Below are positions 1 through 7,798 of a stretch of 64,000 nucleotides of DNA, piece by piece. The position numbers and the translations under genes were made by a program. Under the pieces are notes generated by a model. That model ran no database searches. It was not told the DNA's origin and saw only the letters and a program-made list of their open reading frames with translations. Position 1 is the stretch's first letter. The number at the start of each line of letters is the position of its first letter. This DNA is from Pseudomonadota bacterium. GTDB taxonomy: Bacteria > Pseudomonadota > Gammaproteobacteria > Competibacterales > Competibacteraceae. The DNA is taken from contig JAKLIY010000017.1 of NCBI GenBank assembly GCA_022709365.1, positions 17,249 to 81,248 on the forward strand, read 5' to 3'.

Positions 1-1146
1 GAGCAAGTGGTGCGATGGATCGTGCAGATCGGGCCGGTTAATCGCGACGATTTGAAACAGGTCGTTCATCGCCATCATCCCATCCACTTCAAACACTTCA
101 TTGGCCTCGTCCAGACCGAGTTCCGCAGCCAGCATACCCCGGTGGATCGGGTCCATGTCTTTTTCCACTTCCAGCCGGACAATCGGCGCGACCTTGCGTT
201 CGCGCAGTTCCGACTCAATCATCACCAATAAGTCATCGGCCTGATCTTCATCGCGTTCAGTAATCGCGTTGCGGGTGACGCGGAACAGTTCACAGGCGTC
301 CACGACCATCCCCGGAAACAGCAAATCGAGGTTGTTGGCCATGACATCTTCCAGTGGCACATACAACTCCTCGTCACCGAGTTTGAGGAAACGCGGAATT
401 CCTGAGCCGATCGGCACCTTGATCCGCGCCAGGCCGCTGGCGTCGTCATTGGTATAACGCACTGTCACCAGCAAATTGAGCGACAGGTTGGAAATGAACG
501 GAAAAGGATGGGCCGGATCCATGGTTTGCGGCGTGACCAACGGAAAGATGTTAGCCAGATAATATTCCCGCATCTGCTTGCGCTCGGTTTCGGTCAGTCG
601 CTTGTAGCTGCGCAGCCGGATGCCCTGATCCTTGAGTAACTGATGCAGATGGGAGGCCAGCACCCGTTGTTGTTCCACAATATTGCGCACCGTCGCCAAA
701 CACTCGCTCAATTGCTGTTCAGGGCTGCGGCCATCCAGTGACAATTCCCGCACCCGCGCCCCAATCTGTTGCTTGAGACCGCCGATGCGTTTCATGAAGA
801 ATTCGTTGAGATTCGAACTGACGATCGCCAGGAATTTGACCCGTTCCAGCAACGGCGTGCGGGCATCCTGCGCTTCATGCAGCACCCGTTGATTGAAGGC
901 CAGCCAGGTCAATTCACGGTTGAGATACCATTCGGGCGAGTTGGCATCAAAGACTGGAGGTTCGGGAGTCGGTTCAGAGGCTGCTTCGCGAGTCGGTTCG
1001 AGGGTCGGTTCCGGAGCTGATTCGGGCGTCGATTCGGAAGGCGGTTCGGGGGGAGTCGCCAGGCCAGCGCGTTCGCTGGATCGCTTGCTGCGCGGCGGGG
1101 TTACGGCAGATTCGGCATCCTGGGAGGCCGGAGCTTGTTCGGTCAT
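1..1146 (-). CDS. ppk1: Polyphosphate kinase 1, N-terminal part (cut by window edge)
   Basis: PPK1 reversibly polymerises the gamma-phosphate of ATP into polyphosphate at the inner membrane. The 382 codons present cover a low-complexity Pro/Glu/Ser-rich leader of about 60 residues and then the PPK N domain, with the family stretch WYLNRELTWLAFNQRVLHEA followed by RVKFLAIVSSNLNEFFMKR. The middle domain has begun (YYLANIFPLVTPQTMDPAHP), while the two catalytic C-terminal domains lie outside the window. The ATG at 1146 is the only sensible start ahead of the conserved part. The gene lies 30 bp downstream of the PPK2-type gene in the same direction, so the two probably form an operon. The acidic/proline leader is longer than in E. 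coli Ppk. The family call is secure. Confidence 0.95.
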   Translation of the reverse strand, partial: MTEQAPASQDAESAVTPPRSKRSSERAGLATPPEPPSESTPESAPEPTLEPTREAASEPTPEPPVFDANSPEWYLNRELTWLAFNQRVLHEAQDARTPLLERVKFLAIVSSNLNEFFMKRIGGLKQQIGARVRELSLDGRSPEQQLSECLATVRNIVEQQRVLASHLHQLLKDQGIRLRSYKRLTETERKQMREYYLANIFPLVTPQTMDPAHPFPFISNLSLNLLVTVRYTNDDASGLARIKVPIGSGIPRFLKLGDEELYVPLEDVMANNLDLLFPGMVVDACELFRVTRNAITERDEDQADDLLVMIESELRERKVAPIVRLEVEKDMDPIHRGMLAAELGLDEANEVFEVDGMMAMNDLFQIVAINRPDLHDPSHHLL

Positions 1147-1176
1147 GATCGCCACACCTTCAAATTGCTCAGTCAG

Positions 1177-2697
1177 TTATTTTGATTTGGGTTTGGGTTC
1201 TTGAGCCAGCGCTGATTCCAGCCGCTCGCACAGAGTCCGCAGCACTTCGATCCGCGCATGGCGTTTGTCGTTCGCTGCGACCAGCGTCCATGGGGCCTGG
1301 CGGGTGCTGGTGCGCTCGACCATGTCATTGACCGCCAATTCGTAGTCCGCCCAGCGTTCGCGGTTGCGCCAGTCTTCGTCGGTCAATTTCCAGGCTTTGT
1401 AGGCAATCTGCTCGCGTTCCTGGAAGCGACGCAGTTGCTCGTCCGAGGTGATGTGCAGCCAGAATTTCAGCAGCACGATGCCCCGTTCCGCCAATTGCGC
1501 TTCAAAATCATTGATCTCGGCGTAGGCGCGCTGCCACTCGCGGGTCCGGGCGAAACCTTCGATACGCTCCACCAGCACTCGCCCATACCAGCTTCGATCA
1601 TAGATGGTGACCCGACCAGCACGCGGCAGGTGCCGCCAGAACCGCCATAAATAATTGTGAGCGGCTTCTTCATCGGTCGGCGCCGCGATTTGGATGACCT
1701 GATAGTCGCGTGCGTCCAGGGCGGCGGTGATTCGGCGGATGCTGCCGCCCTTGCCGGCGGCGTCCCAGCCCTCGAAAACCAGAATTGTGGACGTTTTTTT
1801 TTCACGGGCCGTCCGCTGCAACTGGTTGAGTTTAGCCTGGTAACGTTTCAGTTCCGTGTCGTAGTCATCCTTGGTCAGGGTTTTGCCCATGTCCAGCCGC
1901 GACAGAACCGTCACCACCGGCAACCCGCCGACCTCCGGCGTCGCTGGCTTCACGCCATGCAGATCGCCGTTGACCGGCGGAACCCGGGTCTCGTCCAGTC
2001 GGAAACGAATCGCATCGCGGATCGCCGTCGCCACGGCGACGCTGCGGTAACGCTCATCGTAACCCTCCACAATTTTCCACGCTGCCAGGCCGGTGCTGGT
2101 TTTCATGATCGTTCGTTCAGCGGCAGCGATGAACAAATCGTACATCTCCCAGTGTTGCCAGTCGCGCTTGGAAATCCGCCAGTGCAACAAGGGATTTTTT
2201 TCCAGTTTGCGTAACCGTTCCTTCTGAGCGTCTTTGGACAGATGCATCCAGAATTTCAAAATCAGCGCGCCGTCGTCAGCCAGAGTTTGCTCGAAGGTCT
2301 TGATCCGTTCCAGCCGCTCGTCGAATTCGGCCATATCGATGCGACCGAACACCCGGTCGAGGATCGGCATGGAATACCAGGAACTCAGAAAAAGGCCCAT
2401 CCGTCCGCGAGCCGGCAATTCCCGCCAGAATCGCCAGTATTCTGGTCGGTCCAGTTCTTCATCGGACAGTTCGCCGAAAGCCTGGGTCACCAGCCAGCGC
2501 GAATCCAGCCATTCGTGCAGCTTGTTAACGGTCTCGCTCTTGCCGGCGCCATCCACGCCGGCGAACACCACGATCACGGGAAAAGGGGCGTTGCGCAGCT
2601 CCATCTGCATCAGCAGCAATTCTTCCCGCAACTGGGGAACCTGCTGGTGATACTCCTCTTTCGGCAACTTGTGTTGCAGTTCGGCGGTTCTGAACAT
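1177..2697 (-). CDS. pap: Polyphosphate:AMP phosphotransferase (two-domain PPK2)
   Basis: A class II PPK2 enzyme, which uses polyphosphate to phosphorylate AMP to ADP. The 506-residue protein has two PPK2 domains in tandem, each with its own P-loop: FAGVDGAGKSET near residue 43 and FEGWDAAGKGGSIRR near residue 285. Other family signatures are RSWYGRVLVERIEGF and LLKFWLHITSDEQLRRF in the second domain. The double-domain layout matches Acinetobacter-type PAP. The reading frame is open further upstream to 2898, but ATG 2697 is preceded by a good GAGG ribosome site and by the usual N-terminus (MFRTAELQHKLPKEEY), so the longer version is not favoured. It sits just upstream of ppk1, pairing polyphosphate synthesis with polyphosphate-driven AMP recycling. 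Confidence 0.93.
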   Translation of the reverse strand: MFRTAELQHKLPKEEYHQQVPQLREELLLMQMELRNAPFPVIVVFAGVDGAGKSETVNKLHEWLDSRWLVTQAFGELSDEELDRPEYWRFWRELPARGRMGLFLSSWYSMPILDRVFGRIDMAEFDERLERIKTFEQTLADDGALILKFWMHLSKDAQKERLRKLEKNPLLHWRISKRDWQHWEMYDLFIAAAERTIMKTSTGLAAWKIVEGYDERYRSVAVATAIRDAIRFRLDETRVPPVNGDLHGVKPATPEVGGLPVVTVLSRLDMGKTLTKDDYDTELKRYQAKLNQLQRTAREKKTSTILVFEGWDAAGKGGSIRRITAALDARDYQVIQIAAPTDEEAAHNYLWRFWRHLPRAGRVTIYDRSWYGRVLVERIEGFARTREWQRAYAEINDFEAQLAERGIVLLKFWLHITSDEQLRRFQEREQIAYKAWKLTDEDWRNRERWADYELAVNDMVERTSTRQAPWTLVAANDKRHARIEVLRTLCERLESALAQEPKPKSK

Positions 2698-2919
2698 CGT
2701 GATCCTCGCTGGCGCGAATACGTAACGAAGAGAGCGGCTTAATCGGCGCTGCGTCCGCTTTGACCGGGGAAGGAACAATCCGTCAGGGATTACAGCCATC
2801 CGGTTTAATGCTAATCTTAATCCAGTTGACCGACATACGCTCGACTCTCCCGCTTGAGTCCGAACGGTCTCCCGACCGTTAAAAAAAGACCAAGTCAATG
2901 ATAAGCAAAGGAGAAATTA

Positions 2920-3879
2920 ATGAATCGGCGACTTTTGGCCGGTCTGATTCCCGTTTTGCTGGCGTTGTCCGGCCCTGTTCAGGCGGATATCTACGCCTTT
3001 GTGGACCAAAATGGGGTGCGACATCTCAGTAACGTTCCCAGCGACCCGCGCTATAAACTCGTTATGCGCACGCCCGCTTACAGCAAGCAGGCGGCCCAGC
3101 CTTCCAGCTATGCTCCCAGCAGTCTCTATGGCGGCACAGTGATCACTCCGCGCAACGATGCGCAAAAGGGGGGCCGCGCCAAACCACTGCGAGTTAATGA
3201 ACAGAATCGCCAGCGGTTTACTGCCGATGTCAACCGCATTGCCGCGCAATACCGCCTGGAACCGGCGCTGATGCATGCGGTGATCAGCGCTGAATCCTCT
3301 TACAATCCCTGGGCGGTTTCCCCTAAAGGTGCCATGGGCCTCATGCAATTGATGCCGGGTACTGCCGAACGGTTCGGCGTCAATAACCCTTATGATCCCA
3401 TCGCTAATATGCATGGCGGCGCCCGTTACCTTCGCTGGCTGCTCGACCGGTTCAATGACCCCCGGCTGGCGGTAGCCGCCTACAACGCGGGCGAAGGCGC
3501 GGTGCAAAAGTATGGCAACCAGATTCCACCCTATCAGGAAACCCAGACTTACGTGGTGCGAGTGCTGGATTTCTACCAGCGCTACCGGACCGGACCGTAC
3601 AGCGCTGGCGCGCTGGCGCTGAATACCAGTTATGCCAGTGATTCGGAGGTGAGCCGGAGTGGCGGTGGTGGCGTCACCATTATCACCCCGCGCAATGGCC
3701 GCGTGGCGACGACACTGGTGACCAACTCCGGACGCCCCGGCTCAACCCCCGCGCCCCGCACCTACCTGACCCCCACCGGTGATCGAGTAATCGTCGGCAA
3801 CAGCGCCGGTCAACGCAGTGCGGTTCGGCCACCGGTCAAAGTCGTCAACGTTCCTCTGTTTGCCGGCAACGACAAGTAA
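2920..3879 (+). CDS. Lytic transglycosylase with DUF4124 and SLT (GH23) domains
   Basis: A periplasmic peptidoglycan-cleaving enzyme of 319 residues. It has a signal peptide (residues 1-22, ending PVQA), then a DUF4124-like stretch (IYAFVDQNGVRHLSNVPSD), a linker, and a GH23 domain at about residues 100-215. The catalytic glutamate lies in ISAESSYNPWAVSPKGAMGL, followed by MQLMPGTAERFGV and AVAAYNAGEGAVQKYG. The C-terminal third is Gly/Pro/Thr-rich and of low complexity. An AAGGAGA ribosome site stands 7-8 bases before the ATG. It is followed 18 bp later by a second transglycosylase in the same direction, so the two are probably co-transcribed. It diverges from the polyphosphate operon. Confidence 0.93.
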   Translation: MNRRLLAGLIPVLLALSGPVQADIYAFVDQNGVRHLSNVPSDPRYKLVMRTPAYSKQAAQPSSYAPSSLYGGTVITPRNDAQKGGRAKPLRVNEQNRQRFTADVNRIAAQYRLEPALMHAVISAESSYNPWAVSPKGAMGLMQLMPGTAERFGVNNPYDPIANMHGGARYLRWLLDRFNDPRLAVAAYNAGEGAVQKYGNQIPPYQETQTYVVRVLDFYQRYRTGPYSAGALALNTSYASDSEVSRSGGGGVTIITPRNGRVATTLVTNSGRPGSTPAPRTYLTPTGDRVIVGNSAGQRSAVRPPVKVVNVPLFAGNDK

Positions 3880-3897
3880 AGGTTAGGACAGGGTCTT

Positions 3898-5904
3898 GTG
3901 GGAGAGGGTAGTCAACGGCGACAGGCGGTCTATCTGAAACCCAGCGTCGCGCCAGATGCCAGACGACATGCGGCACGACGCTGGGGAACCTGGCTGCTGG
4001 CCGGCTTGCTGACTGTCGGCATCGGCGGCGATGTCGGCGCGACGGAATCGCTGCAACACTGGCGGAAGGCGTTCCAGACTGCCGAGCAGTCCCTGCGCAA
4101 TGGAACCCCCCTTGACTATAGCTCGCTTCGCAACTACCCACTTTATCCCTACCTGCGCTATCAGGATTTATCCCGCCGGTTGGACGCCTTTCCTGCTGCT
4201 GAGGTGCGGGATTTTCTGCAAACTCATCCCGATACGCCGTTGGCGGGCCGCCTGCGCAATACTTGGTTGCGCCAACTCGCCAGCGCCCGGCGCTGGGACG
4301 ATTATCTGCACGACGCTGTTCCCAGCCGTGATCCCCTGTTGGAATGCTGGCGACGGCAGGCGTTGTTGAGTACCGGGCAGAGCGAAGCCGCTTTACACGA
4401 CTTCACTACGCTTTGGTTGAGCGGCAGTGCGCTGCCCAGCGCTTGTGATCCGGTCATTGCCGCCTGGCAGACCCAGGGTAATCCCTTGCCTAAACTCCGC
4501 TGGCAACGGTTTGCCCTGGCGATGACGAATAATGATCTTGGGCTGGCTCGATTCCTGCGGGCCGATATGCCGGATGCTGACCGTGAATGGGCCAACGCCT
4601 GGCTGGCGGTCGTCGATCATCCCGCACTGATTTTGGAAGCAGAGCGCTTCAAGAGCGGCGATCCGCGCACTCCGGCGATTCTGGCCGATGGCTTGCGGCG
4701 CTGGCTGCGCCGCGACGCCCTGGCGGCTGTGGCGGCCTTCGATACTTTGAAAGAGCGTGATCCGACTTTGGCCCTGTCGCTGGCGGAGGTGGAGCGGCAG
4801 TTGGCGCTGTGGATCGCCAGCGACTATCACCCTGCCGCAATGGCGCGGTTGCAGGCGCTGCCGGAGACCGTCGTCGACCAGGACGTGCGGGAATGGCGGA
4901 TTCGGTTAAGCTTGCGTCAAGGCGACTGGGCCGGCGTGCTGCGCGAGATCGAAGCGATGCCGCCTGCCGAGCGGGACAGCCCGCGTTGGCAATACTGGCG
5001 GGGGAGGGCGCTGGACGCGCTGGGACGCGGCGAAGAGGCCCGTTCAGCCTACCGGCGCATTGCCAGTCAGCGTGATTATCACGGGTTTCTGGCCGCCGAC
5101 CGGTTGGGCGTTGCCTACGCGATGACGAACACGCCGCTGGAGATTTCGCCCACTGAACTGGATGTCCTGTTGGCCGGCTCACCCGGCCTGCAACGGGCGC
5201 GGGAGTTGTACATCTTGGGCCGTGAAGCGGAGGCTGAGGCGGAATGGCGGTTAGCCACGCAAACCTTCAACCGGGCCGCGTTGCAACAAGCGGCGCGGCT
5301 GGCCCATCGCTGGGATTGGCGCTATCAGGCGATGGCGACCGTAGCTCGGGCCGGGCATTGGGATGATCTGGAACTGCGCTTTCCATTAATCTACCGCGAC
5401 CGGGTGCTGGCCAGCGCCGCATCCCCGGTGGATCCGGCCTGGGTGTACGCAGTGATTCGCCAGGAGAGCAGTTTCCGGTCCGATGCCCGCTCACCGGTCG
5501 GGGCGCTGGGGTTGATGCAGATCATGCCGGCGACGGGCCGACAAATTGCCCGGGAGTTGCGGGACGCTGATCCGCCGGATTTGCTGCAACCGGAGACCAA
5601 TATTCGTTATGGCGCTCATTATCTGCAACAGATTTTGCAGCGGTTACAGAACAATCCGGTTCTGGCGACCGCCGCCTACAACGCGGGTCCTAACAAGGTT
5701 ATGCAATGGTTGCCATCCGGCGATCCGACGCCCGCCGATGTCTGGGCGGAAACTATTCCCTATCGCGAAACTCGGGCCTACGTGCAACGGGTCATGGAGT
5801 ACGCCGCCGTGTACCGGTTTCTGCTCGGTCTACAAGATTCCGAAACGACACTGAGTGCTCGAATGAAGCCGGTGTTGCCGGAATCAGCTAACCGTGCAGG
5901 ATGA
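3898..5904 (+). CDS. slt: Soluble lytic murein transglycosylase (Slt70-like)
   Basis: A periplasmic exo-lytic transglycosylase of 668 residues, close to the length of E. coli Slt70. A GTG start at 3898 gives a signal sequence with hydrophobic core WLLAGLLTVGIGG. Residues about 45-480 form the long alpha-superhelical U and L domains, with many short repeated helices (for example RWQYWRGRALDALGRGEEAR). The C-terminal GH23 domain carries the catalytic motif VIRQESSFRSDARSPVGALG, then LMQIMPATGRQ and ATAAYNAGPNKVMQWLP. A later start would cut into the signal peptide, so GTG is favoured although its ribosome site is weak. It forms a tandem pair with the smaller transglycosylase upstream. Confidence 0.93.
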   Translation: MGEGSQRRQAVYLKPSVAPDARRHAARRWGTWLLAGLLTVGIGGDVGATESLQHWRKAFQTAEQSLRNGTPLDYSSLRNYPLYPYLRYQDLSRRLDAFPAAEVRDFLQTHPDTPLAGRLRNTWLRQLASARRWDDYLHDAVPSRDPLLECWRRQALLSTGQSEAALHDFTTLWLSGSALPSACDPVIAAWQTQGNPLPKLRWQRFALAMTNNDLGLARFLRADMPDADREWANAWLAVVDHPALILEAERFKSGDPRTPAILADGLRRWLRRDALAAVAAFDTLKERDPTLALSLAEVERQLALWIASDYHPAAMARLQALPETVVDQDVREWRIRLSLRQGDWAGVLREIEAMPPAERDSPRWQYWRGRALDALGRGEEARSAYRRIASQRDYHGFLAADRLGVAYAMTNTPLEISPTELDVLLAGSPGLQRARELYILGREAEAEAEWRLATQTFNRAALQQAARLAHRWDWRYQAMATVARAGHWDDLELRFPLIYRDRVLASAASPVDPAWVYAVIRQESSFRSDARSPVGALGLMQIMPATGRQIARELRDADPPDLLQPETNIRYGAHYLQQILQRLQNNPVLATAAYNAGPNKVMQWLPSGDPTPADVWAETIPYRETRAYVQRVMEYAAVYRFLLGLQDSETTLSARMKPVLPESANRAG

Positions 5905-6055
5905 CGGGCAGTTGAAAGTTTTGCCAAAGGTCTATGAGGGTCAATCGGTGGAAAGTGCGTGGATGACCCAGCCCGTCACCGTCAATCCCGATAGCCGGCT
6001 GGAAATCCAGGCTTCCGCGTGGTCCGTTGGAGCTATCGAGGAATACCCACGATGA
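5894..6055 (+). CDS. Possible 53-residue ORF of unknown function
   Basis: Directly after slt a second frame is open, from a GTG that overlaps the slt stop to a TGA at 6053. The predicted peptide (starting VQDDGQLKVLPKVYEGQSVE) is acidic and has ordinary amino-acid composition, but I recognise no family. It overlaps the end of the convergent papain-like gene by about 20 bases. It could be a small translationally coupled protein, or the tail of a gene decayed by deletion next to slt. Support is only an open frame with plausible composition. Confidence 0.2.
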   Translation: MQDDGQLKVLPKVYEGQSVESAWMTQPVTVNPDSRLEIQASAWSVGAIEEYPR

Positions 6056-6512
6056 CTTGGCTGCCTTGATAATGACTAGCTAGCGGTCCGCGGAATTGGG
6101 CGCCATCGGGATCCATGCAGGCGATGTGAGTATTGGAAGCGCCATAGACGCTGACCACATGGTTGCCGATTCCCGGCTTGCGGTAGCCCACGACCAGCGG
6201 TCCATGCTTCATTTTACGGTTAACGTAGTGGCAGGTGAAATCAATGCCGGCTACGGTCTCGCAGTCCATCCGCCAGCGGCTATCGCTAATAATCGATATC
6301 AAGTTCGCGCGCGAGACGGTTCCATAGTTTGGATTGGTATCCGGATTGGAAGAATCCCAGTAGCGCAAATAGACGTTCAGGAGGTTGATTTGGGTGATGA
6401 CGGTCCGGTTGCCGATTGCCCGCGCCCACCACTCCAGGGTTGCCGCCCAGCAGGAGGTGGGATCAAACTGCTGAATCGGTTTCGTCGCGCGATAGTTGGT
6501 GGCCATGCTCAT
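6033..6512 (-). CDS. Papain-like cysteine protease (AvrRpt2/C70- or C39-like), small
   Basis: A 159-residue protein that looks like a minimal papain-fold peptidase. The putative nucleophile is Cys21 in DPTSCWAATLEWWARA, a general-acid His118 sits in GIGNHVVSVYGA, and Asp134 (CMDPDGAQFRG) is in the place of the third triad residue. The order Cys-His-Asp and the CWAA box resemble the bacterial papain-like family that includes AvrRpt2. No signal peptide, membrane segment or partner gene is seen, so whether it is secreted or acts in the cell is unknown. The ATG at 6512 follows an AT-rich stretch (6600-6660) that could hold the promoter. The gene is converging with slt and lies downstream of dapD. 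The fold call is by motif only. Confidence 0.65.
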   Translation of the reverse strand: MSMATNYRATKPIQQFDPTSCWAATLEWWARAIGNRTVITQINLLNVYLRYWDSSNPDTNPNYGTVSRANLISIISDSRWRMDCETVAGIDFTCHYVNRKMKHGPLVVGYRKPGIGNHVVSVYGASNTHIACMDPDGAQFRGPLASHYQGSQVIVGIPR

Positions 6513-6719
6513 GTCCTTGCAGGTGGAGTAATCCGCGCCAGGAAATGACCGGGGAGGGCGTTCATGGCGGGTGTGCAGTCGCCTGTAGCTTCAGCATGAA
6601 TGATGCCATGCCTAAAAAATGAATAAAAACAATATATTAATGAAAAATTTACGAGCAGATCACCGTCCAAAGCGGCCAGCAGGTTCAAAGTGAGTGGTTC
6701 ATTATGGTAGGACGCGCCG

Positions 6720-6763
6720 GACGCCGCCAAGCGAGCGGTCAGCGCGTCCTGACCGCCGGCGTC
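6720..6763 (-). terminator. Nested hairpin just after dapD
   Basis: A perfect 7-bp stem CGGTCAG (6736-6742) / CTGACCG (6749-6755), enclosed by an outer stem GACGCCG (6720-6726) / CGGCGTC (6757-6763), begins 8 bases past the dapD stop. It could end the dapD transcript. No long T run follows, so a factor-independent terminator is only possible, not certain. Confidence 0.4.
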
Positions 6764-6770
6764 TTTGCTA

Positions 6771-7589
6771 TCAATCCCTGAGCAACTCATTCAATCCTAC
6801 CCGACTGCGGGTTTTCTCATCCACTTGCTTGATGATCACCGCGCAATACAGGCTATGACTGCCGTTCGGTGCAGGTAGCGCGCCGGGTACGACGACGGAA
6901 CCCGCCGGCACCCGGCCATAGCTCACTTCGCCGGTCAATCGGTTATAAATCTTGGTGCTTTGACCGATATAGACTCCCATGGAAATCACCGAACCGCGCT
7001 CCACGATCACCCCCTCGACCACTTCTGAACGGGCGCCAATGAAGCAATCGTCCTCAATAATCGTCGGACTGGCCTGCAACGGCTCCAGCACCCCGCCGAT
7101 GCCGACTCCACCCGACAGATGGACATTTTTACCGATCTGCGCACAGGAACCGACCGTGGACCAGGTGTCCACCATCGTCCCGGAGTCCACATAAGCGCCG
7201 ATGTTCACATAGGACGGCATAAGCACCACGCCGGAGGCGATGTAGGAGCCGCGTCGGGCTGCCGCCGGCGGCACGACGCGCACGCCAGCCGCCAGAAAGT
7301 CATTTTCGCCGTACTCTGCATACTTGGGCGGCACCTTGTCGAAGTAATTGGTGTAGCCATCGCGGATGATCGCGTTATCGTTCAAACGGAAACGCAACAG
7401 CACCGCCTTTTTTAACCACGGGTTAACCACCCAAGCGCCATTACGAGGCTCCGCGACCCGCGCTTGGCCGAGTTCCAGCAAGCCCAACGCTTCCTCGACC
7501 GCCTCGCGCAGCACCGTCGGGGCGGTGGCCGGATCGAGTTCAGCGCGGCGTTCGAAGGCGTCTTCAATAATCCGTTGCAATTCAGTCAT
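6771..7589 (-). CDS. dapD: Tetrahydrodipicolinate N-succinyltransferase
   Basis: DapD transfers succinyl from succinyl-CoA to 2,3,4,5-tetrahydropyridine-2,6-dicarboxylate in the lysine/meso-diaminopimelate pathway. The 272-residue length is typical of the family. The N-terminal helical domain ([18 protein letters not shown]) is followed by the left-handed beta-helix with hexapeptide repeats, including [37 protein letters not shown] and [20 protein letters not shown]. It is monocistronic here: the neighbours are the convergent-side papain-like gene and the divergent glgE operon. Nothing unusual is seen in the sequence. Confidence 0.96.
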   Translation of the reverse strand: MTELQRIIEDAFERRAELDPATAPTVLREAVEEALGLLELGQARVAEPRNGAWVVNPWLKKAVLLRFRLNDNAIIRDGYTNYFDKVPPKYAEYGENDFLAAGVRVVPPAAARRGSYIASGVVLMPSYVNIGAYVDSGTMVDTWSTVGSCAQIGKNVHLSGGVGIGGVLEPLQASPTIIEDDCFIGARSEVVEGVIVERGSVISMGVYIGQSTKIYNRLTGEVSYGRVPAGSVVVPGALPAPNGSHSLYCAVIIKQVDEKTRSRVGLNELLRD

Positions 7590-7686
7590 CAGTCAACATC
7601 CTCGGGCACGGGCGGCATTCCCAATCGTCGGGGTTTGGGAATGCTGCGAAAAACCGTCATAATAAAGGGGGATAAATACCGGTTCC

Positions 7687-7707
7687 AGGTTTCAGGTCTC
7701 AGGCTGC
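7687..7707. repeat. Heptamer repeat upstream of glgE
   Basis: AGGTTTC, AGGTCTC and AGGCTGC follow head to tail in the dapD-glgE gap, a short 7-bp array of the same type as those at 36497 and 62881. Confidence 0.6.
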
Positions 7708-7798
7708 CGATTCCAGGACAGACTCATACCCGAAACCCAAAGCGGTATACGACGAAAACTAACGAAAATCCATGCCAGCACAACTGAGGATCACCGGT

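Noticed and set aside
6509..6790. A 93-codon minus-strand frame between the papain-like gene and dapD
   Set aside because: No homology-like features, contains the AT-rich presumed promoter region and the dapD hairpin; more likely leader/intergenic DNA.
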